Shown here in pieces: positions 8,786 through 21,913 of a stretch of DNA of 64,000 bases (the first letter of the stretch is position 1; each line of letters starts with the position of its first letter). The translations under genes were made by a program, and so were the position numbers. The notes beneath the pieces are model-generated. The model was not told the DNA's origin, made no database searches, and worked only from the letters and a program-made list of their open reading frames with translations. Origin of the DNA: Galeopsis tetrahit (taxonomy: Eukaryota > Streptophyta > Magnoliopsida > Lamiales > Lamiaceae); the NCBI GenBank assembly GCA_963675135.1, contig OY776128.1, forward strand, positions 71,120,670 through 71,184,669. The letters run 5' to 3'.

Positions 8786-10168
8786 AGTTTGAATGATTCC
8801 AAAATAAATTCTTTAAGTTTTAACTTTACAAAATACATGCTATATTTTATAAGTTATTAATTTTAGTTATTTTTTAAATCTATTTTGGTCCTTTTTAATT
8901 TAAACTCACCGAAAAGTTTTAAAGTCGTCGGAAAATATAGGGGCTCCGGTCAAATATCCAATTTTGATCCTTTAAGTATATTAAAGTTTGAAAATTTGAT
9001 AAAATAATAATTTTTTATTGTATATTTTTATAAAAAGTTATGAAAAAAAATATATATATATAAAAAGTAAACGCTAAATAATTTATTTAAAATCTGAAAT
9101 TATAAAACTTATTTATTTAAAATCTGAAATATACGCCCCTACCCAAATATCAATTTAAAATTATTTAAATATCTCACTAATTCAAAATTTTCAGTTTAAC
9201 AAAAAATCATTCAAAATCTGAAATTATAAAACTTATTTAACAAAAAATATTTAGTAAAATAAAATAATTAAATAGCAACAAAATAAAACATAAAAATTAT
9301 TATATAAATCATAAATAAATTTTAGCAAAATAATAGTATCAAATATATTTATTTAAAATAAGATTTTTTTTGCTAAAAAAATTATGAAGATATTAAATTT
9401 AAAAAAAATATATATATGTATATATATATATAAAATTTAAAAAATTAAATAATTCTAATTTTTTTATTATATTGATAAATCAAAAAATATAATGTAAACT
9501 ATAGGTAAATTTTAAAATAAATTTAAATTTGAATATTTTATCATTATATTAATATAATTTACATTTGGGGAATAAGACGGGGTTGGAGATTTTTTTTTTT
9601 TTTTTTATCTTTTTAATACATATTTATAATTTTCTTGATTTATTAATATATATAATTTAGGCTTTATTAATACATTTTCTAAATTCAAATCTAGAAAAAT
9701 CTATCAATTTAATTTTCACAGATTTTTATATTTTTAATTAATTAGGGAAAAAATGATTGGATAGAATTCGAGCATGATTCAGATTTTAATGATACTTTTA
9801 TTTAATTTTAAAAAATGTTATAATAATGTTTTTAAAAAATTGTACATTAAAGGCTTTAAAATGTACATCAGAATTCGAGCATAATGTTTTAATAATATTT
9901 AAAAAATGTTTTAATTAATTAGAGAAAAAATTGTACATTAAAATCAGTATTTTTTTCAAATTTTATTAAAGTTTTTTAGATTTTAATAAATGATCAAAAT
10001 TGGATATTAATTTTGATCGGAACTCTTAAATTTTCCAACGACTTTAAAACGTTCCGGTGAGTTTAAATTTAAATGACTAAAATATATTTTAAAAAAGAGT
10101 AAAATTAATAACTTAATATATTTTATAAAATTAAAACTTAAATAATTTATTTTGGAATCATTCAAACT
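8786..10168. mobile_element. Element with long terminal inverted repeats
   Basis: AGTTTGAATGATTCCAAAAT at 8786 is repeated inverted at the right end (ATTTTGGAATCATTCAAACT, to 10168). The imperfect inverted similarity continues for roughly 150 bp through TTTAAGTTTTAA and TTATTAATTTTA. The interior is AT-rich without ORFs. A shorter relative is at about 26285-27215. The superfamily and target duplication are not resolved. Confidence 0.6.
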
Positions 10169-10259
10169 AGGACTAAAAAAAATATTTTCCCTTTTATTCA
10201 CGACGAACATTCCGTCAAACAATATCCGTCATTATTTATGTGGCTAGCGAACACTTCAC

Positions 10260-10650
10260 AACATTTCAAAATAATTATTTTTTTATATATAAAACATGTA
10301 ATCACGTGCGAATTCATTATATCACACTAAACGAAGTGTCATTATATCACACTAAACGAAGTATCTGAAATGTTGCAGTTGATTCATTCCAAAATGATGA
10401 TTTTTTTATATATAAAACATGTAAGTTTCCACAAATCACGTGCGAATTTATTATATCACACTAAACGAAGTGTCTAAAATGTTGCAGTAGGTTCATTCGA
10501 AAATGATGATTTTTTTATATATATAACATGTAAGTTTCCACAAATCACGTGCGAATTCATTATATCACACTAAACGAAGTGTCATTATATCAAAGTGTTT
10601 GCAGTTGGTTCATTCCAAAATGATGATTTTTTTATATATAAAACATCTGA
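10260..10650. repeat. Tandem repeat, period about 118-120 bp
   Basis: About three and a half units repeat TTTTTTATATATAAAACATG, ATCACGTGCGAATT, ATTATATCACACTAAACGAA and GTTGCAGT..GTTCATTC. The unit starts near 10269, 10390, 10511 and 10627. Within units the ATTATATCACACTAAACGAA piece is sometimes doubled. No coding content. Confidence 0.8.
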
Positions 10651-10671
10651 AATGAACTTGAATTCCAAATT

Positions 10672-10935
10672 AAGGAGCCAAATCTTCGAGAGCCAAAATT
10701 AAGAGCACAAATGCTTAAATTTTTTTGAATCTTTTGGAGCCAAAATTAAGAGCACAAATGTTTAAATTTTTTAAATCTTCTAGAGCCAAAATTAAGAGGA
10801 CAAATGCTAAAATTTTTTGAATCTTCTGAGCCAAATTTAAGAGCAAAAATGCTTAATTTTTTTTTAATATTCTGGAGTCTGGAGCCAAAATGCTTAAATT
10901 TTTTGAATGGTATGGAGCCAAAATTCACGAGCACT
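10672..10935. repeat. Tandem repeat, period about 55-60 bp
   Basis: About five units carry GAGCCAAAATTAAGAGCACA, AATGCTTAAATTTTTT and GAATCTTCTG, with small indels and decay to the right. It lies between the previous array and the mariner fossil. Confidence 0.75.
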
Positions 10936-10972
10936 CCTGAAGATAGATGATTTTAACACATAATCAAAGAAA

Positions 10973-11900
10973 ATGAATCCCTCTCCACAACAAACCAACA
11001 TAGACTTGAACCTATATCCTGAAGATCAAGTCAATACTCAACCATTGTCTATTGATCTAAACCAAACCCCCGAAGATCCCGATATCTCATCTGATGAGGA
11101 TCCAACGCATGAAATTCACCTTGAAGGAAGAAAAAGAATATACGCCCTGATCAAAAAAGACTAATTTCGGAAACGTTGCTCCAAAGCAGTCGAGATGGAA
11201 AATTATAGAAAGGTAATATCAGTAAAGTTGCAGCTCAATTTTCTTTATCTAGACATTCAGTTTCACGCATTTGGCATGTCTTTCTGTAGAAAATGTTAAT
11301 GTGTTTGATGTTTCTTCAAAACTTATAAAAAGAGTTGGTCGTAAACGAGTGGAACTTGATTTCGAAATCATGAAAAGATATCCTGTTACGACGTCGTACG
11401 AATATAAGATCAGATCGTTGGCGACGGCATTGGGAGCTAGCAAATCTACCCTGCATAGAAGGGTCAAAGAAAAAATCATTATACCACACTCAAATCAAAT
11501 CCAGTGAAGCCGTTTTTGACGGATGAGAACAAGAAAGCAAGATTGAAATTTTGCTTGTCAATGATCAACGAGGGTACGCTGAATTCCAGACCTTCTTTCA
11601 AGAGCATGTACGATCCTATTCATATTGACGAAAAGTGGTTTTATATAACGAAGACGTCCCAAAAGTTTTATCTGCATCCATCTGAAATGGAGATTTATTT
11701 CAAAAATTATGTTCTTGGCTGCAGTGGCTCGTCCCAGGTTTGATGTTGCTTCTAATAGAAATTTTGATGGAAAAATTGTAATTTGGCCATTTGTTTTTAT
11801 GGAGCCTGCCAAGAGGACCACGAACATTAGAAACCAAGCCAATTTTGTCAATAACCAAAGACGTTACTCGTTCGTATTTAATGTCTGGAGAGTGATAAGA
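10973..11900 (+). pseudogene. Plant mariner-like (MLE) transposase, broken
   Basis: The opening codons (MNPSPQQTNIDLNLYPEDQ...SIDLNQTPEDPD) have the DLN repeats typical of plant mariner transposase N termini. Next come an AQFSLSRHSVSRIW-like helix-turn-helix piece, VGRKRVELDFE, IRSLATALGASKSTLHR, KPFLTDENKKARLKFCLSM and MYDPIHIDEKWFYITK, which holds the first catalytic Asp. MFLAAVARPRFD and GKIVIWPFVFMEPAKR follow. The pieces lie in three frames with stops near 11162 and 11320 and frameshifts near 11505 and 11710. The later catalytic residues are missing. Terminal repeats were not found. Confidence 0.85.
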
Positions 11901-11989
11901 CTCATTTGTAAGTTGAATTATCATTTCTATCATTTGAGAATAAGACTCATTAAACAAAATTGCATCTTTCATCTAAAAGTCTGAATTTA

Positions 11990-13154
11990 TAGAGAAATGT
12001 AAAATCAATTCATTTATATATATCAATTCTGTTATTTATAAATAATCAATTTATTTGTAGGTGGACTCAACAATAACTCATTTACCTCCTATCTATCTAC
12101 TTTATATACATAAACTAATCAATATCAATTAAAACTAGTGTAGAATCCTTGTATTACACGGAATTTTATATAAATTTTTATTATAAGTTTTCTCATTTCC
12201 TTCTATGATGTTTTACAATAAATTTTTCATTTCATTTTTTATATACTCCGTATTACTTTTTCTTTCAATCACATCACTTATATATTTTATATATTATTTT
12301 ACCATAATTCATCTCATACTTATTTACTATTTTCTTTTTAATTATCACATTATTTATATTATATTTATTATTTTATCATATTTTTTTAATAAAAACACTC
12401 AAGAAAGGAAAAATTTAGGGAGAACAAAGGAAGTTATATGTATTAGTCATATATGTACATAATTCAAATTTATAATGTTTCATTTGTAAAATGGTATACG
12501 TAAGACTATCTTAATACTCTATATTTGTGAGAATATAATGGGACACGTGTCACAATTTTATCACTCTACACAATCTCTCTCTTCACCAAAATCGTCTATT
12601 TCAAAATCCCTGCATTTTTCAGGCATTCTGATTAAAAAATCTATTTTAATCTCAAAATTATAATTCAAAATTTTAAATTATAATTATTATTTTTAATCTC
12701 TTCCCCCTTCAAATTCTTTAATTTCAAAATCTCAATATTGTCAACCATTCTTATTAAAAAAAAATCAATTCTCCTAATTTGTCAAATTCTTCCATTTCAA
12801 ATCTTAATATTAATATTTATTATTTATTAATCTTATTTATCATATATTTGCAAACATTTTCAGAGACACGTGTCGCAAAATGATTGATTTATCACAATCT
12901 ATTTTTTCTCAAATTCCTCTATTTCAAAATCTCTCTTTTCTCATTAATTTCACTTTTTATTAAAAAATCTTATTAATCTTAATAAATAATCTTAAAATCC
13001 ATATTAATTTTGAATATTAAAATTCAAAATGAAACAGAATTTCCGCATAATCTTATATATGAAGTATTCTATATAAATCATCTCCTATATCTCTTCTACT
13101 TTCATTTCAACCATTCTCACATTTTTTGTTTTCGTTTTGCAGAATTTGTTTATA

Positions 13155-13191
<37 letters not shown>

Positions 13192-15240
13192 AATTTCATC
13201 TCCTATATAAATCTCATCTATTTCATTTCAATTCTCACATTTTTTGTTTTTTTATCAATATATTATTTTTTTGTTTTGTAGATTTTTTTTCTCTAATCAA
13301 TATCTATGCATAATTTTTTTCTTAATTTATGATATATTGACATTCTTTTCGTACTTCATTTTTAATATTTTGTTTTAATGAAATTTTGATTCCTATCTTC
13401 GTTTTTCTCATTATTTTTTATTCCTATCTTCGTTTTCCTCATTAATTATTTTCCATCTACTATCAATTTACAGATCTCTTTGTAAATTTTAAATTCATTG
13501 ATTTTTTTTTATGATATGTATTATATATATTGTAAATCTCTAATTTTTCATTTTTAATAATTTTTTTTTGCAGAAATTTTGATTCCTATCTTCGTTCGTT
13601 TCTTCATGCGGGATAAATTTCCTATCTTCGTTCGTTTCTTCATGCGAGATATTCTAATTAAGCAGTTCAAATAGCGCTTCTTAAAACAAGCGTTCAAGTA
13701 GCAAAATGATATGCATTATATATATTGTAGATCTCTAATCTTTTATTTTTTTTATGATATAAAATTTATTTTCAAAACACATTTGTACATAACATTTATT
13801 TTATGATATATTGTAGATCTCTATTTTTTTATTTTTTTATGATATGCATTAAATATAGGAGATATTGATCAAAGATATTCGAATTTCCTGAAATTAAGGA
13901 CCAAATAATATTTTTAATATTAGGTACCGGTCAATAATCAAATTTCTGTTATGGTAATGACTTAAAACTCGAGATATTCGAAACTAAGTAAAATTACCCT
14001 ATATCCGATAATGAATGTTATATAGTAAAAGGTATATATTTTAATTATTTCTATTATATAAATTGAAATTCTAAATCAGGCTAATATAATATAATATTCG
14101 TAATTAAGAAAATCGAATTGAACAAGAAAGTTGACTAATCTTAAATAAATTAGAATTTAATTATTAATATAAACAAATTATAATAATGCACGAGTTCTTT
14201 TAATTCATTGTTTAAGACCCAATATATACTCTCCCAATACACAATTTAAAAATAAGAATGCTTGAATTAAGTCCTAATTAAATACCATCAAATCTTTTAA
14301 ATCTAAAAATATGAATCCTTGATTGTTTTTTTTTTCGAGCCATTATCGTTCCCGATTTTTGTGATTCCCTCTAATGGTGCTAATAAATTCCTTAAATTTA
14401 AATTTTTTGTTTATATTTTTTAATACATTATTAATTGACTTTTATATTTAAATATTGTTTATATTTTTTTTAGTACTTTATTAATTCCTTTTTAGTACAT
14501 CAGAATGAAATGTATAAAATTTAATTTTTTTTAAATATTTTTAATACTTTATTAATTGATTGTTTTAATATTTTTCTCTTTATTTCATCGGATAATATAT
14601 GGTAAATTATACATGTAGTTCTTAAATATATGATATCGTGTGCAAAGAAATACAACTTCATTCGAATTTTAATTTAATATTAGTTTTATATGTGATTTTA
14701 GAGCAAAAGTTAAATTAAGTTAATTCTAAAAGAATATGATTTTATACTTTAAATTTTAATTTAATTTTAGTTTTATATGTGATTGGTTTTATAGGTGATT
14801 TTCGAGGAAAAGTTAAAAATTATAATTATTTTAATTTAAAAGAAAATGATTATACACTCTTAATTTTATTTTTAATGTCTCAAAATTTAAGAAAAAATTG
14901 AATATTTTATATTTAATGTCTCGAAATTTAAAAAAAAAATGAATTTGAAATGGACAAATTTGAAGAAGAGAATGATTATTTCATTTAAGATTATTTAACC
15001 AAATTAAAATTAAAGATTGACATTTAAATTATTTAAGATAAATATTAAAAGTGTACGTCAAGATAATTTTTTTAAATTTAAAATAAAAATATATGAGAAA
15101 ATAAGCAATTTATTCGAATAATTAGAAGAGAGTGAGATAGGTGACTTGTTCGTATTTTTGGATAAGTTTTCCCAAGTATATTTTCGTTCCAATGATTTAA
15201 TTAAGTGTCAATGAATCCCTAAAGTTGCAAGTTATCATGC
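11990..15240. other. AT-rich intergenic DNA without recognised genes
   Basis: The stretch is AT-rich, with a TA microsatellite near 13149-13178 and two short repeats of CCTATCTTCGTTCGTTTCTT near 13589 and 13620. A Helitron-like minus-strand 3' border lies at about 12135 (CTAG preceded by A, then an imperfect CCGTGT/ACAAGG hairpin on the minus strand). I see no gene. Confidence 0.5.
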
Positions 15241-16200
15241 CATTGTAGTAACTAAGCTTGTTTGTTTGGATTTTCGGGAATTTAAAAACAAGTACTAAAC
15301 TAGATGAACTAAACAAGAAGAAACGAACAAAAGCAATAACGAGGTATCTAACTTCCTTTCGCCTCGGGTGTATCCATTTTGTAGGTCGTGTGGTGAATTA
15401 TTGGGCCAAAATACACAAATCAAACCTAATGCGTTGGGTAGAGCTAAAGACTATCACTCGTGTGTGTCACCAATCCCTTGTGAGGCCTAGGTGAACACGT
15501 GCATTAACTAGCAATTATATCGTCTAATCAATGCCATAAGATCTTAGGATAGTGTCTCATAAACACGTTCAACACGGTTACTAATGTTTATGAGACGCCC
15601 TTTCACTAATCTAATAGACGACCTCTAATCGACTAGTGTCTAGTGTCGTCTATCTAAGCAACTAACCCCCGGTCGGTGTAGCTAATTACTATGTTAATTC
15701 TAATTGATTAATTCAAGCTCATACACACATTCCTAATCATGCAAGAAAACTTCGTATGAGCTTTGTCAACTTTAGCGTGAACGGCCCAGCCGGGCGAGTG
15801 ATGCCGCCCGGCCGGGCGGAACTTTCGTTTTTGCCCATTGCAAGTATGAACGGCCCGGCCGGGCGAGTGATGCCGCCCGGCCGGGCGGAACCTTCGACTT
15901 GGCCATTTTTCCGTCCTTTTCATCAGTTTTCCGCCTCGAGTCTTCTCAAACGTTTTGTCCATTGCTCCCTAGCCTCATTGCTACGTCTCATACGAGTGTC
16001 AATAAAGATTGACACTCGTTTTGTGATTTTGACGCCTAATTTGCTTCGTATTCCTACAAAACAAGCTCACAAACCTTTCTCCAACAAATCAAGCCTATTA
16101 ACATGAAAATGCATGTAAAATCACCATAGTTTCTCACTAAAACACACAAGATCTCATGCAATTTACAACCGAATCAATAGGGCGGAGACAAAACAATCCA
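15240..16200 (-). mobile_element. Retrotransposon-like fragment with GC-rich palindromic repeats
   Basis: Base composition changes abruptly from AT-rich to balanced. Two copies of a GC-rich unit, GCCGGGCGAGTGATGCCGCC followed by CGGCCGGGCGGAAC, stand about 69 bp apart (15787 and 15856). The same unit occurs inverted in the solo LTR at 38324-40022. Minus orientation is suggested only by that comparison. No LTR borders are found; the open frame over 15756-16106 is low in codon evidence and not called a gene. Confidence 0.4.
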
Positions 16201-16530
16201 GAAATGATTGACAAATAGTAAGCATACTACTTATATTTACTTTTTTATTAATAAAATTATTTTATTATAATTTATAAAAATATTTTATATCGTCATTACT
16301 TAATAAAAATATTTTCTTGATCTTAGAATCAAAACTATAATTTTATTAATGCATATATTAAAAAATATTGCAATATATTAAAAATATAAATACAAAGATT
16401 AAAATTTGTAGAAATATACTATATGTTAAAAATATATTAGAATAGAAAAGTTTAACACACACTGTCTAAATGAAAAAAAATATAAAAATTATTATTTTAA
16501 TAAATCGACCGCGTTTTACGCGGCATAGGA

Positions 16531-16534
16531 CTAG
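16531..16534 (+). repeat. Helitron-type 3' terminus
   Basis: CCGCGTTTTACGCGG forms a perfect GC-rich hairpin, followed by CATAGGA and CTAG with T after it. This is the plus-strand version of the structure at 7367. The 5' end was not located. Confidence 0.45.
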
Positions 16535-16539
16535 TATAA

Positions 16540-17369
16540 CTATATTGTGAAAAAACAGTACACTTATGCGCATCTTTAAATTAATTAGCATAAAAATTAG
16601 TCCGTATTTGACAAAAGTAAGTTTCAATGATGAATGTAAAAAACCCAGCTACTAAAAGAGAAATTAATTAGTATAGAAATTCGAAATGTTATTATTATTC
16701 AGTACAATTCACAATTAAACCAATATATAAATGAAATACTGTGTTGCAATTATATTGAAATATTTATTACACAAAGTATTTGGAAACCCATCATACTCCC
16801 TCCATTCACAAATGACGAACACAAAACTACCAAATACCAATAAAGAGCATAGACGTCCCTCATCCTCCTTCCACATCACGATGACACCTGTGATCCCAAA
16901 AATTAAGTACAATTTCTTTTAATTACTGATTATATTTAAAAAATGATGATATGTATGTTTTGAAGAATTTGGCATTATATGAATTCAAATAATTGGTGTC
17001 GTGACTCGTGAATAAGTAGTATACATATATATTTTTTAGGTTTTAAACATCACTTGTCAATGTCAAGTTCATGTTTGAGCCATATGCACCGGCTTCTTCT
17101 CGAGTTCCTTTGTTGAACTGTTCATCAACATCAAAAATTTGTAAACCATTAAGCTTTCCCTTTTACCAAAATAGACATTCAAAGTAAAGTTTCTCCTTTT
17201 TTTTCTTTTTTTTTTTTGACAGTCACACACCGTTTATCTACATTTTTTTAATTAATTAGAAATAAATTTTAATTAATTTTTTTTTAAAACATGTATATAT
17301 ATATTTGTAAATTTATTATTAAGAGATAAAAAATGAAATGGTGTAGCAATATAAATTACATCTTTTATT

Positions 17370-17401
<32 letters not shown>

Positions 17402-18350
17402 ATAGAATAGAGAATTACAATGCCTTTAATTCTGCAACATAAAAATATATGTTCATGTATGATTTTTTTTTTTTGGAAGTTAAATATCCATCCCTTTTTT
17501 TCCCTCCCCAGGACCTAAGGCCTAGGTAGTGGTGCTCTAACCACTTAAGTTATCCCACTTTATCATGTATGATTTATGAATACAGATTTGAAAAGGTAAA
17601 CACTTATTATGGAAAGAAATTAACATTGAATATAGGACTTTTAATAACTCTTTTATATTTAAGTAATTACACTAATTAATTACTCCTACAATCACAATTC
17701 ACAACATTATAAAAACTAAAATTTAATAATAGAATAAAGTTAACAAATACAGTAATTAAATGTGCACAATTCCCTATTGAAATTAATAATATAATAATAT
17801 AAGTAATAAATTACGATAAGAAACTAATTTTGTCAATTGAATCTTTATTTTTATCAGTAAAATGAAAATTTATTTCAAATGAATTTCGACTATAAGACAT
17901 AACCAAATTATTCATCTCAAAAGATTACAACTATAATATCACTATTCATAATGTAAAAAATAATTGATTATGTCAATCTAATTACTATTCATAAGGAAGT
18001 AGGGTTACTAATTTGTATAAATGATATGTAAGATTTTAAAATATTTAATGCAGATCGGAGTAATAATTTCTCAATTTTTAAATACACATATGTAACCACC
18101 CATGCTTTAATTTATAACTGTGAAACATAGAAACGTACTGTATAAGTGATTTGATTTCATAAAATTATATAATTAACTTCTATTAAAAAATTAATTTAAT
18201 TAAGTTTTAGCAAGCCTAGAACGTATCAATATACTATAGCTAGTCTGGCAAAAAATAATTTACCTTATAAATAATATTACATTAAAAGTCTAGGATGTCT
18301 TCCATTTTATACAAATTTTTATTAACTACTCTTATTATAAGATACTAAGG
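16540..18350. other. AT-rich intergenic DNA
   Basis: No gene is recognised. It contains a decayed Stowaway-like half end (ACTCCCTCCATTCACAAATG near 16795), a TA microsatellite near 17383-17402 and one SINE. Confidence 0.5.
17465..17562 (-). mobile_element. tRNA-derived SINE, copy 1
   Basis: On the minus strand it contains a tRNA-like A box region (AACTTAAGTGGTTAGAGC) and the CACCACTACCTAGGCCTTAG body shared with three other copies. The B box is partly lost. The target duplication is TCATGTATGATT at 17453-17464 and 17563-17574. Confidence 0.75.
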
Positions 18351-18724
18351 TGGGTAATTCTTACGGTAGTGAAATTGTACAAAGTGACTATCTAGTTACT
18401 TTGTCGTGGCATCGTATACGTCGTAACGATCCTGTTATATAGGTTTAAGTTATTTATATTATTTTTTAAATTGTATTTTGTTATTTACTATATTACCCTT
18501 ATTTTATATAATTTTTTAAAAAATAAAATAAACAAATTATATAAAATTACTATTTTACCCTTTCTCCCTTTCTTTAATAAAAATTACTTTATTTAAAAAA
18601 AAAAAAATCAAACAAAAACTGAAAAACATTATCATCGTCGAGTTCATTCATAAAATTAGATTAGGTGTCTCCCTCATTCTCTGTTAGCGGCAGTCGCTCC
18701 CCCAATTCTCCATCATACAAGTTA

Positions 18725-19579
18725 TGTTGGAATTAATGGGAATTAATTGGGTTTTGACACCCTTATCTAATTTAATTAATTAGACGGACTAAACGTTAAT
18801 TAAGAAATAATTGAACGTGACATAGTCGATCTACTCGCGGAGTAGATGAACGTGGTATATTTAATATCTCAAAACCGAGTTAAGGTGAATGAGAAATTAA
18901 TTGTAGAAGTTGAAGGGTTTCAACTTGGAAGTTTGAAAATGTGGGAAATTGTCCCACATAGGAAACCTACAAAACATTTATGATGTATAAAGGTATTGAA
19001 GTAGCATGGTAGTTCAACTATCTAAAAGAGGTACACTCCTCTAAGAGCCACACGCGCGCGCGCGCCCGCTCGTCCAGCCGGCTCGGCTGGCAATTGGTCT
19101 TTGGGGCCCGCCTATCTTTTTGCAGACCCAAAAACTCCGAAAAGCCCAACTTAGGGATGGGCTCGGCCCATTCGAATTACTTCAAGAATATTCCAGAATC
19201 ATCTGGAAATCTCAAACTTGGTCTTCAAGATTGAATCTTCGAGTCCCTCATACATCCTACGCTGAAATTCGCCCCTCAACCTTTTATTCTCCTCTCGTCC
19301 CTACACAGTGTACTGAGCTACCGAAAGCCGAAGAGTGTTCAGTTCGTAACTAAGTACGTTCGCCGATACTTCTTACACAGTGGTGCTACTGTGTATTAAG
19401 TGAAAGTCGTTTTACCTTTGGGAACGGAACGCCGTAACAGTCGAGCACTATCCTGGGCGTATTCTGTTCTGCGGGAAAAGGGATTCCCTTGACTCGACTT
19501 ATTTGAGGTATTCTGTGTTTTTCTGTTTATTCTGATATTTTTGATATTGCAGTTTACACGGCGTAAACCGGAACCAACA
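18725..19579 (+). repeat. 5' LTR of the copia element
   Basis: 855 bp, TGTTGG to CCAACA. A TATAAAGGTATTG box lies near 18986, and a CACACGCGCGCGCGCG run near 19049. Compared with the 3' LTR it lacks a block after TTGAATCTTC (near 19228) and a shorter block near 19328, and has one copy instead of two of a 100-bp repeat near its end. Confidence 0.92.
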
Positions 19580-20832
19580 ATCGCAGAACATAATATTTAA
19601 TTAATATTTTCGAATTTAATTAATTTTTTCGGAACTAATTAATTTAATTAATTTACTGCAATATCAAAGATGAATGATAACATTGATGTTGATCCCGTTG
19701 ATACGGAAGCAGTACATGGTACTGAAAATATTGGCAACGATGCTAATAATGGTACTGAAAATATTGGCAACGATGCTAATAATGAAGCGTCTCCCTTTTG
19801 GATATTGGGACTTTCTGTCTATCCATTGAGCTGCAGGCGCTTCTCGCGGGATGAGATTTGGTGAGTCTGAGAATAGAATTGATTTTTGATATTAATTTAT
19901 TTATCTTCGGATAATTAATTAATTAAGTTTTGGATAATTACTCCTTAATAAAAAAAAGGAAAAAAACCGCCTTCTCCAATTCTTACTCCAGATTAAATTC
20001 TGGAGTTGGTATAAAGCTCTAGATTAAATTCTGAGAGTTGGTCTAAACCTCCCTATATTATGTAACCTATATTATGGGAGGTGGTCTCCATCCATTGAGC
20101 TACTGACGCTTACTCATGGATTTGAGATTTGAGGGATCTGGTGACTCTGAGAAGAGTTTCTGCACGCAGAATTCTGAGAGGACGCCTGGAAATTCAATTA
20201 AATTGGAATTATCCATTGAGCTGATCCATTGAGAGCTGCAGGCGCTTACTCATGGATTTGACTCTGAGAAGAGTTTATCCGGCTTGGGCAGAATTGACTT
20301 TGTCAATTAATTATAGAATAAAATAAATTAATAATTAATTAAATTTTGGATAATTACTGTAATTATTAATTATCTATGGGAATTAAATATTTGTGCTCAA
20401 GAGCATAAATTTGTTTATGCTCGAGTCACGAGTGACAATAAAAGTCACATTTGAAATTGAATTTAATTTTGGTATGTTGACCAAAGATTAAATTAATTTT
20501 GAAGTTGGAAATAATTCCAATAAAAGAAAAATCAAAGATCAATTTTTTAATGTATCGAGGCTGTGTCCAAATTTGGTGAATAAGAGAAATTCACAAATAA
20601 AGTGGCAAGCAGCTCGAATGTGGGGATATGCATCTCTTCACATGGAAATATTCAAATGTGAGGGAGAGAGGTCTCCGTCGACATGTTTGAATGAAAAGGG
20701 TAGCTAAGGTGTGACCTTAAAGCTAAATATGGAAAAACCTAAAATGGTTGAATTCAGTGGAATGTTTTCCACAAGTAATGTGGATTTGTTCATCTTGAAA
20801 AATCACATTCGAGTAAAAACTCCACACGAGGA

Positions 20833-21150
20833 GGGAAAAAATACTTTATTAATTTCATTGATGATTGTACACGATTCTGCTACGTTTATCCTTTAAGAAG
20901 TAAAGACGAAGCTATAGAAGCTTTTAAACGTTATAAAAATGAAGTAGAGAATCGATTGGACACTCGAATTAAATCAATTCGTAGTGATAGAGGTGGAGAG
21001 CACGTAGCTCCGTTTGAACAATTATGTATTGAATCAGGGATTATACATCAAACGACAGCCCCTTACTCACCTCAATCTAATGGTGTTGCGGAAAGGAAAG
21101 ACCGAACACTAAAGGAGATGATGAACGCAAGTTAATCAGCTCTGGTCTAC
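20833..21150 (+). pseudogene. Copia integrase core, broken
   Basis: It reads KYFINFIDDCTRFCYVYPL, then IKSIRSDRGGEH, then YSPQSNGVAERKDRTLKEMM, so the three catalytic acidic residues (D, D, E) can be matched. A stop follows MMNAS at about 21133, then a frameshift before the continuing pol ORF at 21161. The N-terminal zinc-binding part is not seen. Confidence 0.85.
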
Positions 21151-21160
21151 CTCAAAACTT

Positions 21161-21913
21161 GTGGGGGAAGCCATTATGTCGGCTAACCACATTCTGAATA
21201 AGATTCCTCACAAAACTAAGGATCAAACTCCTTATGAAATATGGAGGAAACGAAAACCTTCATACCAATACCTCAAAGTGTGGGGGTGTTTGGCTAAGGT
21301 TGAAGTACCACTTCCTAAACAAGTTAAGATCGGCCCTAAAACAGTCGATTGTATCTTTATAGGATATGCTTCAAACAGTAGTGCCTATCGATTTCTGATT
21401 CACAAATCCGAAGTACCGGATATGACAGAAGGCACTACAACAGAGTCAAGGAACGCAGTGTTCTTTGAAAGTATATTTCCTCTTAAGGAGAAAGAGGAAG
21501 TGAGTTCGAGTAAGAGAACTCTCGAAGCAACAGACGACACTGTTAGTCCTTCCACTCAAGAGAGTGAAGAACTGAGACGCAGTAAGAGAGCTAGAATTGA
21601 TAAAGATTTTGGTTCAGACTTCATTACTTATGTTTTGGAGGAAGATGAACCTAAAACTATCAAAGAAGCTATGGCAAGACCAGATGCACACCTCTGGAAG
21701 GAAGCCATAAAAAGTGAATACGAGTCTATTCTCTTAAACCACACATGGGAGTTGGTTGACCTCCCCAAAGGTTGTAAGCCCTTAGGATGCAAGTGGATCC
21801 TTAGAAGAAAGTACAAAGCAGATGGATCTGTTGATAAGTACAAAGCTCGTCTTGTTGCAAGGGGTTTAAACAAAAGGAAGGGTATGATTTCTTCGATACA
21901 TACTCACCAGTGA
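21161..21913 (+). pseudogene. Copia pol, integrase C terminus and reverse transcriptase start
   Basis: The ORF has the GKAF-type region replaced by VGEAIMSANHILNKIPHKTK, TPYEIWRKRKPSYQYLKVWG, VDCIFIGYA, an acidic linker, and the reverse transcriptase start WKEAIKSEYESILLNHTWEL, CKWILRRKYKADGSVDKYKA and RLVARG. It ends by a frameshift near 21870, after which the next ORF continues with TYSPVTRITSI. Confidence 0.9.

Noticed and set aside
15756..16106. 116-codon plus-strand frame and its antisense partner
   Set aside because: The frame is carried by a duplicated GC-rich palindromic unit (NGPAGRVMPPGRAE twice) that reads open on both strands; no homology recognised.
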